64,000 nt of DNA from the NCBI GenBank assembly GCA_002482845.1, contig DLGT01000102.1:56142-120141 (forward strand). Direction: 5' to 3'. Position 1 is the first letter of the stretch. Each line of letters begins with the position of its first letter. A program made the position numbers and the translations under genes. The notes under the pieces were generated by a model. It searched no databases. It worked only from the letters and a program-made list of their open reading frames with translations, and was not told the origin of the DNA. This DNA comes from Saprospiraceae bacterium UBA7687 (GTDB lineage: Bacteria > Bacteroidota > Bacteroidia > Chitinophagales > Saprospiraceae). Of the stretch, positions 1-9,952 are shown piece after piece.

Positions 1-274
1 TTTCCATGGCTCTGATATGTTCACCACGCTTTTTATAGGAATAAGAAAGGACTTGTCTAATCTCAATATTTTTTGGAGCCAACATTAATGCGGTATCCTT
101 AAGTATTCTATGTTTGTCGGAAGGTTGCAACATATAATCTGACATTTCATTATACTGATTGGCAGCACTATCTCTTTCAACTTCTGTGAGTTTCGCGAAT
201 GGATCTGTTCGGTTTTCTAATTTTTGACAACCGAGACTGATTAATAAAAATAAGTAAATATGTTTTATGGACAT
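1..274 (-). CDS. TPR-like lipoprotein, truncated at the window edge
   Basis: The first 91 codons of a minus-strand gene that runs off the left edge. It starts MSIKHIYLFLLISLGC, a lipoprotein signal peptide whose Cys16 would be acylated. The following part ends in ALMLAPKNIEIRQVLSYSY, which has the spacing of a tetratricopeptide repeat, so a periplasmic or outer-membrane TPR lipoprotein is likely. Its ATG lies inside the last codons of the upstream lipoprotein gene (10-nt overlap), so the two are probably co-translated. The function cannot be told from the fragment. Confidence 0.65.
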   Translation of the reverse strand, partial: MSIKHIYLFLLISLGCQKLENRTDPFAKLTEVERDSAANQYNEMSDYMLQPSDKHRILKDTALMLAPKNIEIRQVLSYSYKKRGEHIRAME

Positions 275-1416
275 AAGTCTGTGATTTTTCCGTTTTCAAT
301 CTTAAACATTAAAAAAGCATGTACATCTTTATAAGTAATGAAGTCATAACTTGTCTCTGTTTTAGGCCAATCATCTAGCTTGGAAATTTGTGCCAACATG
401 TGTTTTATCAATGGCACTGAAAATTTTTTTGGCTTGTATTTTTTATCCATTTGTTGTAATCCAGGAACACTGACTTTTCCATGACAGTTGACATTAAAGT
501 GTACGATTATATATCCATCTCCTTGGTCAATAGGAGCATTAGCTGCAATTCTTTTTATTAGGTATTCATTGCCTTTTTTGTAGGTGACATCAGTATTTGC
601 GATACTCTGATAGTAGTATTCACCTTGATGACCGTCAAAACAATTTGAATACCTGATGGCATCATTTACATTAAATTTTTCTGTTTTCTCATAGTTTTCA
701 GTTTGCTTATTTTCGTTTATGTAATACTTGATTGTTAAATTGTTTTTATCAATTTGAGTTAAACGTAAGAAATGTTGCGGATTTGAAATATCTTCTGTTA
801 TCGAAATAAAAATATTACCGTTTAAGTCAAATAAATGATATTTTTGAGTTTGTATTTCTTGCCAAACCGTCTCACCTTCATAAAAATATGTCATAATTGT
901 CGTCAGGCTATCCGAAGAAAAATTGATTGTCTTTGTAACATCTAAATCGTCGTTTGGATTGTAAGAAATAGATGGTGATTGATATGAATTACCTTGAATG
1001 AGATTTTGAACATTTTCCTTATTTAAATGAGTCTCTTCTATGATCTTCACAAAAGTAGCTCTGTTCTTCCAGTATATTTGCCCTGTTTCAGTACTTGGGA
1101 ATTGAATGCTATCATTTATTGGATAAATGTTTAATTTTTGATCTTCCTTGTAAAGAATTTTGAATGGGAATTTTGATAAATTTATAGTGTCATTCATTTG
1201 AAAATTTTTATTGTATTCTACAGAATCTACTTTGTCGCCAATATGATTATACCAATTGATTGTTTTGTTTTTCTTCTCAATAAAATAAGGATAGGGAATT
1301 GTCTGGTCGAGTATCCGATAAGCACCCATATATAGATCATAATCTTGAACTTGCTTTTTCTGACAAGAAACGATTAAAAAGATAGATGTTATACAATAAA
1401 GAGCACGTAAACTCAT
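265..1416 (-). CDS. Lipoprotein with TonB-C-like C-terminus
   Basis: A 383-residue protein with a lipoprotein signal peptide (FLIVSC, Cys18) and no further membrane segment. The long middle part (about 25-280) is not recognised. Residues about 290-383 (GYIIVHFNVNCHGKV, then a helix with LIKHMLAQISKLDDW and the strand AFLMFKIENGKI) resemble the fold of the TonB C-terminal domain as used in many Bacteroidota envelope proteins; this is a pattern match by eye. The next gene overlaps its stop by 10 nt, so both lipoproteins probably act together. The real role is unknown. Confidence 0.6.
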   Translation of the reverse strand: MSLRALYCITSIFLIVSCQKKQVQDYDLYMGAYRILDQTIPYPYFIEKKNKTINWYNHIGDKVDSVEYNKNFQMNDTINLSKFPFKILYKEDQKLNIYPINDSIQFPSTETGQIYWKNRATFVKIIEETHLNKENVQNLIQGNSYQSPSISYNPNDDLDVTKTINFSSDSLTTIMTYFYEGETVWQEIQTQKYHLFDLNGNIFISITEDISNPQHFLRLTQIDKNNLTIKYYINENKQTENYEKTEKFNVNDAIRYSNCFDGHQGEYYYQSIANTDVTYKKGNEYLIKRIAANAPIDQGDGYIIVHFNVNCHGKVSVPGLQQMDKKYKPKKFSVPLIKHMLAQISKLDDWPKTETSYDFITYKDVHAFLMFKIENGKITDLCP

Positions 1417-1595
1417 AAAAAGGATTGAGAGCTAAATTTCTGAATAAAATTTGTTCCAACGTTAATTGATGCGGTTTTTAACAACTCAATAACTTGAAAT
1501 CATCATGACATATGAATAATGTGATATAAAGTTATAAGATGTAAATATTTTTCATAGTTTTGACAAGTATTTCAAAATCGGTTTAGCACTTAGAT

Positions 1596-4457
1596 ATGAA
1601 GGAGTTAGGATTTAGTCAACTATATACATTGCTACCAGCATTGTTTTTTGGTAGTCTTATTACTTATTTCTTTCTCAATGATACGTCTTTCGCCTTAGAA
1701 CAACTTCCAAAAATCATTTATAGTCAAGCTACCAAAGATGGAATAGATATTGGCGCTAGAGCATCATTGATATATAAAATAGTGTTGTTTGGTGGGGTAA
1801 TTTCTTCTGTTATATGGTATTTGTTAAATCAATTATTTCCTAGTAAACTTGATGTAAAACGAGACTTTATTAAGAAAATTGCTTTCTTAAGTTTTGTTGG
1901 TATAACCACGATGTACTGCCATATTGCTCATATCAAAAGTTTTGAATCACTTGGAATTATAGCTTCAGTATTGGTTTTTTATTTAATAATCGCCATTTTC
2001 AATAGATTTAGCTTAATGAACTTAAATCAAGATAGTTATGGTGAAAACTGGACAGAAAAAGTTTTGCTTTCTTCATTTTTGATAACTTATCAATTGAAGT
2101 TTTTTGGAATAAATGCTACTGTTTTACAACTTTCATTTTTTTTGTTATTTTTAGTGGTTTTGTTTTTTTTGACATTTTTAAACAGCATAGCAAATAGAAG
2201 TTTTAGACAAACAAACTACCATTTTCCAATCTTAACCATTTGTTTTTTATCTTTTATTAATATCATTTTATTTGAGATATACAGCTATCGTTTTTATACA
2301 TTTCCACATTATTATTATGCAATTTTTTATTTTTGCTTTGTATTGTTTCTTTGTGGTTTGTATTATTTTTTGCCTAAAAAATCGATTATTTTCGCCAAAC
2401 TAAATAACATTTCTACCCTACATTTACTGTCGTTTACTGCTTTGGTTGTCATTTTATTTAGTGGGTTATATACTCCTTTTGGTGTGCAAATTACAGATAC
2501 TTTTGAATTGGCAAATCCTGCTGTCCCGCACATGAGGATACTTAAAGATGGCGAAATTCCATTAGTTGATTTTATGTCTTCCCATATGATTTCTGAGCAA
2601 TTTTATGGTTATATATATCATCTTTTTCATGGTTATGGTGGCAATTTGGATTTTCACTCGTATTCTTTTTTGTATGAGTTTTTATTCCAACTATTGGTAT
2701 TTTTGTTCTTAAATAGATTGTTTAAAAATCCGATTTTAGCTTTGGTTTTTGTAGTGTTTTTCCCATATGCAAGATATTTTTTTGGAAGAGACTATTTTTG
2801 GAGTATATTGGGTTTTTACATGCTGTATGAGTTGATCATAAAACAGACTGTTTATACATACTTGGCTTGGTTTTTTATTACTGTCTTACTTATTTGTTGG
2901 CGTCTTGATATTGGTGCAGCTTTTCTTATGGCATCGCCCATATTTATTGGTTTAGCACTCATTACTTCTAATCAAAAAATTCACTTTTCTCCATTGTTAA
3001 AAGCTTTGGCAATTTTTATAAGCATATCTGGACTAGCAGTTTTGATAGCTATACAATTGAGGTCTAGCACCTACTTGTGGGATAATTTCAATAATGCACT
3101 ATCTTATGTGACAAGTAATCAGGCTCACGGCACATCTTCACAATCAAATTTGTACAATCATTTGTTTTATGTAGTTCATTTGTTACTGCCATTTATTGCA
3201 TTTGTTTCAATATTTACAAATGTATTTATTTTAAAGAAGACAGACAGGAAGGAGGACTCACATAAATATAGATTGTTGCTTTGTTCGTTGTTTTTTTATT
3301 TGATTTATTTAGCCAATTTTCAGAGAGGAGTTGTAAGGCATAATTTTCTAATGGAATATGACCATATGTTGACATCCACTTTTTACTTAGCTTTCATTTT
3401 GCAAATGATAGCTTACAGTTCAAAATATCTGAGTACTGAATTTAGGTTTTATGCAATGTTTGGAGGTGGATTTTTAATAGTATTGATGGTGAAAGTATTT
3501 TATTTATCAGCCAAAATCCCACTACAAAACAGCATGGATTCTATATTTATGAGTCGTAAATCAAATAACGAGTTGTTTAGCCAAAGAAAAGGTATTGTCA
3601 AAGATTCTGTTTTTAGCTCAAATTACTATGAGGATTTTAAGAAATTTATAGATGAAAACCTTACAGAAAACCAAACTTTTCTTGACTTTTCTAACAATCC
3701 TATGTTGCATTATTATTGTCAACGAAGTGTACCATCTTACTTCTGTCAATCGTTGCAAAATACAGTAACTGACTACCAACAATTGTCCCAAATAAAGAGC
3801 ATTGACACAGCTTTAGTTCCCATGGTTATTTACCAAAATGTCCCACGAGGTTGGGGAGACCAAACTGATGATGTACCCAGTAGTATGAGACAATATTTAT
3901 TGGTAGAGTTTATTTATAAAAATTATGAACCCTTTACTATTTTGAATAATAAATCTATTTGGGTAACCAAAGGATTAAGATCAAAAATTGACACGAGTTT
4001 CATATATACACAAGATACTTCATATACGCTTCCATTGGAGATAGATTATAAAAATGCTGCTTGGTTGGTTAATAACTATTACGATGTAGGACAAAGCGAT
4101 TATTTAAAGCCAATTGGCAATTCTAAGGCGATATTTCATTCACAGTACAATTTTTATAAGGTGGATATTCCTGATAATGTTCGTGCCGAAAATAGTGTTT
4201 ATGCCAAAATTACTTTTGATCATGACATAAACGAAATGCAAATAAAGGTACATGAAGGAAAAGAAGATTGGAGTAAAATTGGTTCATTTACTTTTCTAAC
4301 TAAAAGTGGATCAAACTCTTATATGTTGCGACTGACCAATCATTATTTGTGGTATCGTGAAGGTTGTTATGTTCTAGTTTTAGAAGGATTGCCAGATAAT
4401 GTAGGATGTAATATTGAGTTCTTCAGTGATTCAAGGTTGTCAAATGTACGGAAGTAG
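1596..4457 (+). CDS. Large multi-pass membrane protein, probable GT-C glycosyltransferase
   Basis: A 953-residue protein with about a dozen hydrophobic segments across residues 8-645 and a soluble C-terminal part (about 655-953). Between the first and second block of membrane segments lies DTFELANPAVPHMRILKDGE followed by IPLVDFMSSHM (about 298-330). This matches the acidic first-loop pattern of GT-C transferases that use lipid-linked sugars. The C-terminal DFSNNPMLHYYCQRSVPSYF is also typical of that group. It starts at an ATG and is followed after 7 nt by a GT9 transferase gene, so the pair probably builds or modifies a surface glycan. The exact sugar and acceptor are not known. Confidence 0.6.
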   Translation: MKELGFSQLYTLLPALFFGSLITYFFLNDTSFALEQLPKIIYSQATKDGIDIGARASLIYKIVLFGGVISSVIWYLLNQLFPSKLDVKRDFIKKIAFLSFVGITTMYCHIAHIKSFESLGIIASVLVFYLIIAIFNRFSLMNLNQDSYGENWTEKVLLSSFLITYQLKFFGINATVLQLSFFLLFLVVLFFLTFLNSIANRSFRQTNYHFPILTICFLSFINIILFEIYSYRFYTFPHYYYAIFYFCFVLFLCGLYYFLPKKSIIFAKLNNISTLHLLSFTALVVILFSGLYTPFGVQITDTFELANPAVPHMRILKDGEIPLVDFMSSHMISEQFYGYIYHLFHGYGGNLDFHSYSFLYEFLFQLLVFLFLNRLFKNPILALVFVVFFPYARYFFGRDYFWSILGFYMLYELIIKQTVYTYLAWFFITVLLICWRLDIGAAFLMASPIFIGLALITSNQKIHFSPLLKALAIFISISGLAVLIAIQLRSSTYLWDNFNNALSYVTSNQAHGTSSQSNLYNHLFYVVHLLLPFIAFVSIFTNVFILKKTDRKEDSHKYRLLLCSLFFYLIYLANFQRGVVRHNFLMEYDHMLTSTFYLAFILQMIAYSSKYLSTEFRFYAMFGGGFLIVLMVKVFYLSAKIPLQNSMDSIFMSRKSNNELFSQRKGIVKDSVFSSNYYEDFKKFIDENLTENQTFLDFSNNPMLHYYCQRSVPSYFCQSLQNTVTDYQQLSQIKSIDTALVPMVIYQNVPRGWGDQTDDVPSSMRQYLLVEFIYKNYEPFTILNNKSIWVTKGLRSKIDTSFIYTQDTSYTLPLEIDYKNAAWLVNNYYDVGQSDYLKPIGNSKAIFHSQYNFYKVDIPDNVRAENSVYAKITFDHDINEMQIKVHEGKEDWSKIGSFTFLTKSGSNSYMLRLTNHYLWYREGCYVLVLEGLPDNVGCNIEFFSDSRLSNVRK

Positions 4458-4464
4458 CTAGCAT

Positions 4465-5703
4465 ATGAAAATTCAAACACAAATATTTATTGACAAGATA
4501 TTGGTAAAGCCATTTGCAATTTTACTAAATATCTTGGTCAGAATTGTAGGTCAGTTGCTTAGACTCGACCATTCTTTGGATAAAGATTTTGAAAGAATTG
4601 TTGTCTGTAAATTCAAGGGTTTGGGTAGTATTATCCAAAGTACATCATTGATTTTGGCACTTAGGTCTAAGTATCCAAATGCAAAAATAGTGTTTGTAAG
4701 TAGTAGTTCAAATAAAGCATTACTTGATAAAATTGATGTTTTAGATGAATGTTACTTTATTAATGAACATTCATTTTTTAAACTTATATTTTCAGTATTT
4801 AAAACGTGGTGGTGCTTACTTAAATTAAGACCACAAGTGTATATTGATCTTGAGATTTATTCTAATTTTAGTACTGTTTTTACTGCTTTGTCCTTAGCAA
4901 ATAATCGATTTGGTTATTACTTAAGAGGAAGTGAATATCGACTTGGAATATATACTCATATGATGTTTTTTAATGTGCAAACGCCGATATCAAAAATATA
5001 TTTACAGTTTGCTGCTTTGTTTGGAATTGATACTGCTAATATTCCATTGATTGATTTGGGCGAATCTGTTTCATCTAACTTGGATACACAACTTCCAGTA
5101 GATGTCAGCCTTCCTTATATCTTAATAAATCCGAATGCATCAGATCTCAGGGTAGAACGTAGATGGCCAGCGCTGAGTTTTATTTTACTTATTAAACAAA
5201 TATCGGATCAACATCCAAACTTACCTATTTATCTCATTGGTTCAAAAGTTGAAACCACTTATACTAATCAGATTGCCAGTAGTTTGAATCTAGAAAACGT
5301 AAGATGCTTGGCTGGAGAAACTTCTATGGAACAGCTTCTAATAATGATACAAAATGCCACTTTGATGATTAGCAATGATACTGGGCCGATGCATATGGCT
5401 TTTAGTTGTAAGACCCCGGTCATCTGTCTTTTTGGACCTTGTGCCCCAGATCACTACAGCTTACAATCATCCAAAATTAAAACGATATACAAGAAAGTGT
5501 ATTGTAGTCCTTGTGTTCATGAATTTAGTCATCCGCCATGCAAAGGAGATAATAAATGTATGCAATTGATATCAGTGGCAGAGGTATTCTATCAAGTGGA
5601 ATATTTTTTAGTAAATGAACATTTTGTTGTGGAAAATGAAGCTGACATTTCAGATGTCATTTACAGAGCTGATAGGCACATTCTTGGTACAGTAAAAAGA
5701 TGA
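4465..5703 (+). CDS. GT9-family glycosyltransferase (heptosyltransferase-like)
   Basis: 412 residues with the two-Rossmann GT-B layout of the ADP-heptose:LPS heptosyltransferase family. The N-terminal domain starts RIVVCKFKGLGSIIQSTSL. The C-terminal domain carries the family hallmark SNDTGPMHMAFSCKTPVICL, then GPCAPDHY. A Cys-rich tail (CSPCVHE...HPPCKGDNKCMQLI) is common in Bacteroidota members. A hydrophobic N-terminal stretch (about 12-33) suggests attachment to the inner membrane. It sits 7 nt behind the GT-C-like gene, consistent with an operon for a cell-surface glycolipid. The donor sugar cannot be assigned from sequence. Confidence 0.85.
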   Translation: MKIQTQIFIDKILVKPFAILLNILVRIVGQLLRLDHSLDKDFERIVVCKFKGLGSIIQSTSLILALRSKYPNAKIVFVSSSSNKALLDKIDVLDECYFINEHSFFKLIFSVFKTWWCLLKLRPQVYIDLEIYSNFSTVFTALSLANNRFGYYLRGSEYRLGIYTHMMFFNVQTPISKIYLQFAALFGIDTANIPLIDLGESVSSNLDTQLPVDVSLPYILINPNASDLRVERRWPALSFILLIKQISDQHPNLPIYLIGSKVETTYTNQIASSLNLENVRCLAGETSMEQLLIMIQNATLMISNDTGPMHMAFSCKTPVICLFGPCAPDHYSLQSSKIKTIYKKVYCSPCVHEFSHPPCKGDNKCMQLISVAEVFYQVEYFLVNEHFVVENEADISDVIYRADRHILGTVKR

Positions 5704-5715
5704 AGGTCTTTAATT

Positions 5716-8700
5716 TTAATCTAGAGAAACTCTATTTTCATCTCCAAAATAGTCATCCAATCTCATCAATGGAATAGACACAAAAAAATCTGTTCCTGAT
5801 CCTACTCTTGTCTCGAAATAGATACGTCCATTAAAAGATTCAATCATATTTGCAGAGATAGCAAGACCTAGTCCCGTTCCCGAACTTTTTGTTGTGAAAT
5901 TTGGTGTAAAAACCTTGTCTTTCATATGGTCAGGGATGCCAGTACCATTATCTGTAATACGAATAAGTGCATCATTTCCTTGTCTTTTTAGTTCTATTTC
6001 TATTTTGCCACGACGGGTTTCAGGTATGGCTTGAATGGCATTTTTTAGTAGGTTATTAAGGATTCTTACCAGATGGTTTTTATCTGCAAATACATAGAGA
6101 TCATCTATGGGCTCGATCATATTGATATCCATATCGTCACGTTTTCTGAATAGGTCGTGTATGGCTTCAACAATTTCATTTAGAATCACTTTTTCATTAC
6201 TTGCTTGTGGCATCGTAGCGAAATTGGAAAATTCATTCGCTATCTGTGTCAGATTGTCTATTTGTTCTATCAGCGTAGATGATATTCTAGGTATGAGTTC
6301 TTGTGCTCTATCTGGGTTGTCTTTGGCAGTTCTATCTAGATATTGAATGCTGAGCTTCATTGGTGTCAGTGGATTTTTGATCTCATGCGCGACCTGTTTT
6401 GCCATCTCACGCCAAGCCATATCTCTTTCAGTTTTGGCAATAATTCCTGCACTTCTTTCTAGTTCATGTGTTAGATTATTGTAGTCATAAATAAGTGTTC
6501 CTATCTCATCATTGGATTTCCATTCAAGAAGTTCGTTGGTCTTTCCAAGTTTAAATTTTTTAAGCTTTTCAGCCAAAATACTAAGTGGCTGAGTGATGGA
6601 ATTTGCAATAGTAATAGCAATGGCACCTGCTATTAAAAACAAAAATATATAAGCATTTAGTATGGTACTCAAGAAATCTAAAATACTTTTTGACGAGTTA
6701 TTAAATGATTTATGAGTTATACCTATGTATGCCAAAGGTTCTACTTGATTTAAGTATACTGGAACATAATCTGCATCTGACTTGATATATTTATGAGGTA
6801 ATTTTGGGTTTTCATTTTTATGGTAAATATTATCCCAAATACCGAATGGGAGTCTTATTCGGTTGGTGCCATTTAAAGAAGATCCTATTAGTTTTCCTTG
6901 ACCATCATACAAACTTAGTTCCTTATTGTGTACAAATGAATATTCTTTTAGTTTGGTATTTAGCATGGTTAATGCGCTTTCATCGTCTGCCATATTCTGA
7001 ATATCTGAATCTATATTCTGGACGATACTTGTAGTTTCTTCTCTGTTTTTGTTGAGCTGATTTGCTTCTATTAGATTTTTAAAATAATAACCTGTGATGG
7101 CACCAATAATCAGAAATGTCACCAAGATCAATAGAATAATGGCTAATTGTATTTTTGTTTTGAGGGAAGATCTAGATCCAAATCTCAGCGAAATATTGTC
7201 CGGAAGGAAATCAAATTTTGTATTTATAAGCGATAATGTAAGCAGAATCAAACCACTTAAGGTAAATATAAAACTGAACAAAGATATTGGTTTGATAAGT
7301 CCAGATACTTTTTTGAAAGATACTATTTTATATTGTGATGATGGATTCGATACGACAAATGAATATCCTGATTTAATCTGCGTAGTATCGAGCCCGCTGA
7401 TTAGATTGATGTCAGGCATTGATTGGTTGCCTTCATTTTTTTCGATTAATTTATTTTTGCTGAAAGTGACAAAACTGTATTTAGCCCTGATATCTGCTAG
7501 AAATTTGTTTTTATTATTTTGGATGTTTTGGTGACTGATGAATAAATACCAATTGCTATTGGAATATATAGTTTTCGCAATTGTAAACCTAAAAATATAC
7601 TTATCTTCAAATGGATTGTGGTATACTTTTGTTGCAACTTGTCGTGCATTTTGGAAAGACTGATTGGTCTTATGAAAATTTGCAAAATGATTGTTGAAAA
7701 GCGTATTTCCTTTCTGATCAAATAGTTCTAAAGATCTTTGAAGGGTATCAGAAATATTTTCTTTGTCATTAAATATATATTGGTCTAGATCTTGAATATC
7801 AAGTTTGGACGGCATATCCAAAGACGATAATTTTTCAAAAATACCACTGATGATTAGTGAATCTTGCATGGCAACGAGCGATTTCACTATTACAGGATCT
7901 GGTTGGGTATAATATTTATCAATAAATTCCGTCCGGTCTCTGATGTCTTTTTTTAGTCCGAAATAAAATAGATTAATGGCCAAAAAACCAGAAAACATAA
8001 TTAACCACCATATTAGATAGGTAATCTTCTGTGCTTTGTTTTCCACATATGCATCAAGAATTAGCGAATAAGCTACAACGAAAATTACAAATATCCATAT
8101 TGGAACATTGAGCCACCCTAAACTCATAAGTAAGCCAAGTCCCGCAACCCAACCCAAAAGTAAGGTGCCATATTTGTATACCTGTGTTTGTTCTGATTTT
8201 TGGACTAACTCGTACATTAAATGTGTCCATTGGAAAATCAATAACATCAATACGCTAAAACAAATGATCAATATAAAACTAGTGGTATTGAATTGTAGTA
8301 ATGACTCTATTTCGAGATTAACCGCACTGCTGAGGACAAATCCTTCTATCAGATACACACTTACCCCAAAGGAAAAAAGTGTCACAAAACCTGTCAAAAA
8401 AGCTAGTAAATTATGGTATTTTTTGGAGAAATGATTTCCTTCTAAAAGTATATTTAGTAAGTAAATAAATGATCCAAATATCCACATATTCAAGATCAAA
8501 TCACATAAATTTGTACAAATGAGTGATTGGTTATTTAATATTTTGAAACCAGAAAATCCCAGAAAAAGACCTTTAAATTGAGGCAAGAGATGTGCTATTT
8601 TGCATAAGCATAGAACAACTAAAGTAGAGATAGATGTAAGTGCCTTTTTATGGATAGGAGCTTGGCTAACTTTTATTTTTTGTAATCTCGAAGTTGTAAA

Positions 8701-9246
8701 AACTACTAAGGCAGCAAATAACATTAACCATGCGAATCCCTTTGCAAATGGACTTTTATGACCATCGTTTACGGTCAAATTTATTTCAAGTTCATTGATG
8801 GTGATATGATTATCGGGCAACCTTAATGTTGTCGCTGATAGTGTTTGGGATAAACCTGCATCTTTCAATAACGTCGATGGAACATTTTGTTGATCATCTA
8901 TTATTTGTAATCTGATATCAGCATAATTGAGAGAATCACCTACTCTTTGTAGTAAAGCATAACTGTTTTTGTTTGTTTCATTGATGATGGTATGATCTGT
9001 CCAATAGGTAATAGAATCATTGATGAAGATTTCTATAAAAAATGGAGAATCATTTAATTTTTCTAATATTTTTCTGTCATTATCACTTGATAAATAGTCT
9101 GTAATAATTGCAGAATCCCGACTTAAAGAAGCTTGAATAAATGACTCAAATTTATCCAAAATAGGTGCATGGTTAGAAGATTTATTGCTGAGGTAGAGCA
9201 ACAATGTCGAAAAGATAAGCAATGCAGCTATGACAATCCTAGTCAT
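5716..9246 (-). CDS. Very large NtrY-like sensor histidine kinase
   Basis: 1176 residues. An N-terminal membrane segment (4-20) is followed by a soluble part to about 165, then about eight membrane segments (168-430), a second soluble region (about 435-655), further membrane segments near 655-725 and 858-880, and a sensor part between them. The HAMP domain is at about 882-932, and the phospho-accepting histidine is His954 in VAHEIKNPLTPMKL, the NtrY-type H-box. The ATPase domain contains NNLLKNAIQAI, DNGTGIP and GTGLGLAI. The kinase core is complete, so it should be active. No response regulator is adjacent. The multi-span N-terminus is much longer than in classic NtrY and may be a ligand sensor. 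Confidence 0.88.
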   Translation of the reverse strand: MTRIVIAALLIFSTLLLYLSNKSSNHAPILDKFESFIQASLSRDSAIITDYLSSDNDRKILEKLNDSPFFIEIFINDSITYWTDHTIINETNKNSYALLQRVGDSLNYADIRLQIIDDQQNVPSTLLKDAGLSQTLSATTLRLPDNHITINELEINLTVNDGHKSPFAKGFAWLMLFAALVVFTTSRLQKIKVSQAPIHKKALTSISTLVVLCLCKIAHLLPQFKGLFLGFSGFKILNNQSLICTNLCDLILNMWIFGSFIYLLNILLEGNHFSKKYHNLLAFLTGFVTLFSFGVSVYLIEGFVLSSAVNLEIESLLQFNTTSFILIICFSVLMLLIFQWTHLMYELVQKSEQTQVYKYGTLLLGWVAGLGLLMSLGWLNVPIWIFVIFVVAYSLILDAYVENKAQKITYLIWWLIMFSGFLAINLFYFGLKKDIRDRTEFIDKYYTQPDPVIVKSLVAMQDSLIISGIFEKLSSLDMPSKLDIQDLDQYIFNDKENISDTLQRSLELFDQKGNTLFNNHFANFHKTNQSFQNARQVATKVYHNPFEDKYIFRFTIAKTIYSNSNWYLFISHQNIQNNKNKFLADIRAKYSFVTFSKNKLIEKNEGNQSMPDINLISGLDTTQIKSGYSFVVSNPSSQYKIVSFKKVSGLIKPISLFSFIFTLSGLILLTLSLINTKFDFLPDNISLRFGSRSSLKTKIQLAIILLILVTFLIIGAITGYYFKNLIEANQLNKNREETTSIVQNIDSDIQNMADDESALTMLNTKLKEYSFVHNKELSLYDGQGKLIGSSLNGTNRIRLPFGIWDNIYHKNENPKLPHKYIKSDADYVPVYLNQVEPLAYIGITHKSFNNSSKSILDFLSTILNAYIFLFLIAGAIAITIANSITQPLSILAEKLKKFKLGKTNELLEWKSNDEIGTLIYDYNNLTHELERSAGIIAKTERDMAWREMAKQVAHEIKNPLTPMKLSIQYLDRTAKDNPDRAQELIPRISSTLIEQIDNLTQIANEFSNFATMPQASNEKVILNEIVEAIHDLFRKRDDMDINMIEPIDDLYVFADKNHLVRILNNLLKNAIQAIPETRRGKIEIELKRQGNDALIRITDNGTGIPDHMKDKVFTPNFTTKSSGTGLGLAISANMIESFNGRIYFETRVGSGTDFFVSIPLMRLDDYFGDENRVSLD

Positions 9247-9382
9247 AAAGATCCAGATTTTAAAAAATAATTGATGGAGCGAAGGTAATACTTTTATGAT
9301 TAGTAAGCGTATAAATATTATGAATTAATTTAATGTATCTGATTTTTAAAGTGTTGTAAACTGGTTTTATGATGAAGAGTGC

Positions 9383-9411
9383 TTGTATACGATTTGAAAA
9401 ACGTACTTTTG
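9383..9411 (+). promoter_or_regulatory. Promoter of rnpB
   Basis: TTG at 9383-9385, an 18-nt spacer and TACTTTTG at 9404-9411, the Bacteroidota -7 consensus TAnnTTTG. The predicted start point, a few bases downstream, coincides with the first base of the RNase P P1 helix (9417). Confidence 0.6.
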
Positions 9412-9416
9412 TGGCT

Positions 9417-9784
9417 TGATATGCCGCTCTATCGCTTTCAGGAAGCTGAAAGAGGAAAGTCCGGACAACGTAGAGTACCACACCACCTAACGGGTGGGGC
9501 CATGCTTAGGTATGGTACAGCATAGTGTCACAGAAAATAACCGCTAAAGCTCTCGGGCTTGAGTAAGGGTGAAAATGAGAGGTAAGAGCTCTCGTGGTGT
9601 TGCAGCAATGTGTCATCAGGATAAACCTTGTGGGTTGAAATGCCATGTACATCCGTATTCCCCTTGTGGGACAAAATTTACTCGGTTTTGTTGTCGCAAG
9701 ACATATTCGGAGGGGTAGGCAGCTTAGATAAATGATAGAGATGGTGCTTCGGCATCATACAGAATCCGGCTTATAGGCATATCA
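9417..9784 (+). ncRNA. rnpB: RNase P RNA (M1 RNA, bacterial type A)
   Basis: The catalytic RNA that trims the 5' leader of tRNA precursors. The universally conserved 5' element GAGGAAAGTCCGGACAAC starts at 9452. The 3' element ACAGAATCCGGCTTATAG lies at about 9759-9776. The ends close as a perfect 9-bp P1 helix (TGATATGCC at 9417-9425 with GGCATATCA at 9776-9784), followed by a T-run. The length of about 368 nt fits a type A RNA. The antisense open frame over its 5' part is a by-product of the RNA sequence. Confidence 0.95.
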
Positions 9785-9802
9785 TTTTTTATTTTAAAAC
9801 TA

Positions 9803-9834
9803 AGGAAGTCAAAGTGTTATGTTTGACTTCTTCT
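9803..9834 (+). terminator. Hairpin downstream of rnpB
   Basis: GAAGTCAAA (9805-9813) pairs with TTTGACTTC (9822-9830) around an 8-nt loop, followed by TTCTT. Probably a back-up terminator after rnpB. The T-tract is weak. Confidence 0.5.
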
Positions 9835-9952
9835 TATATATAAATGTTGAAGCAGCGGTGCTTCATTCATGTAGGAACGATATCAAACTTTATTGAAAGC
9901 ACAATTATAATATTCAAATTTATTACTACAATCTTAAAATAGTTCAAGAAAT

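Noticed and set aside
7094..7534. 146-codon plus-strand open frame
   Set aside because: It is antisense to the well-supported NtrY-like kinase, with no start context and no known domain.
9260..9481. Minus-strand 73-codon open frame
   Set aside because: It lies over the promoter and 5' part of the RNase P RNA gene and has no recognisable protein features.
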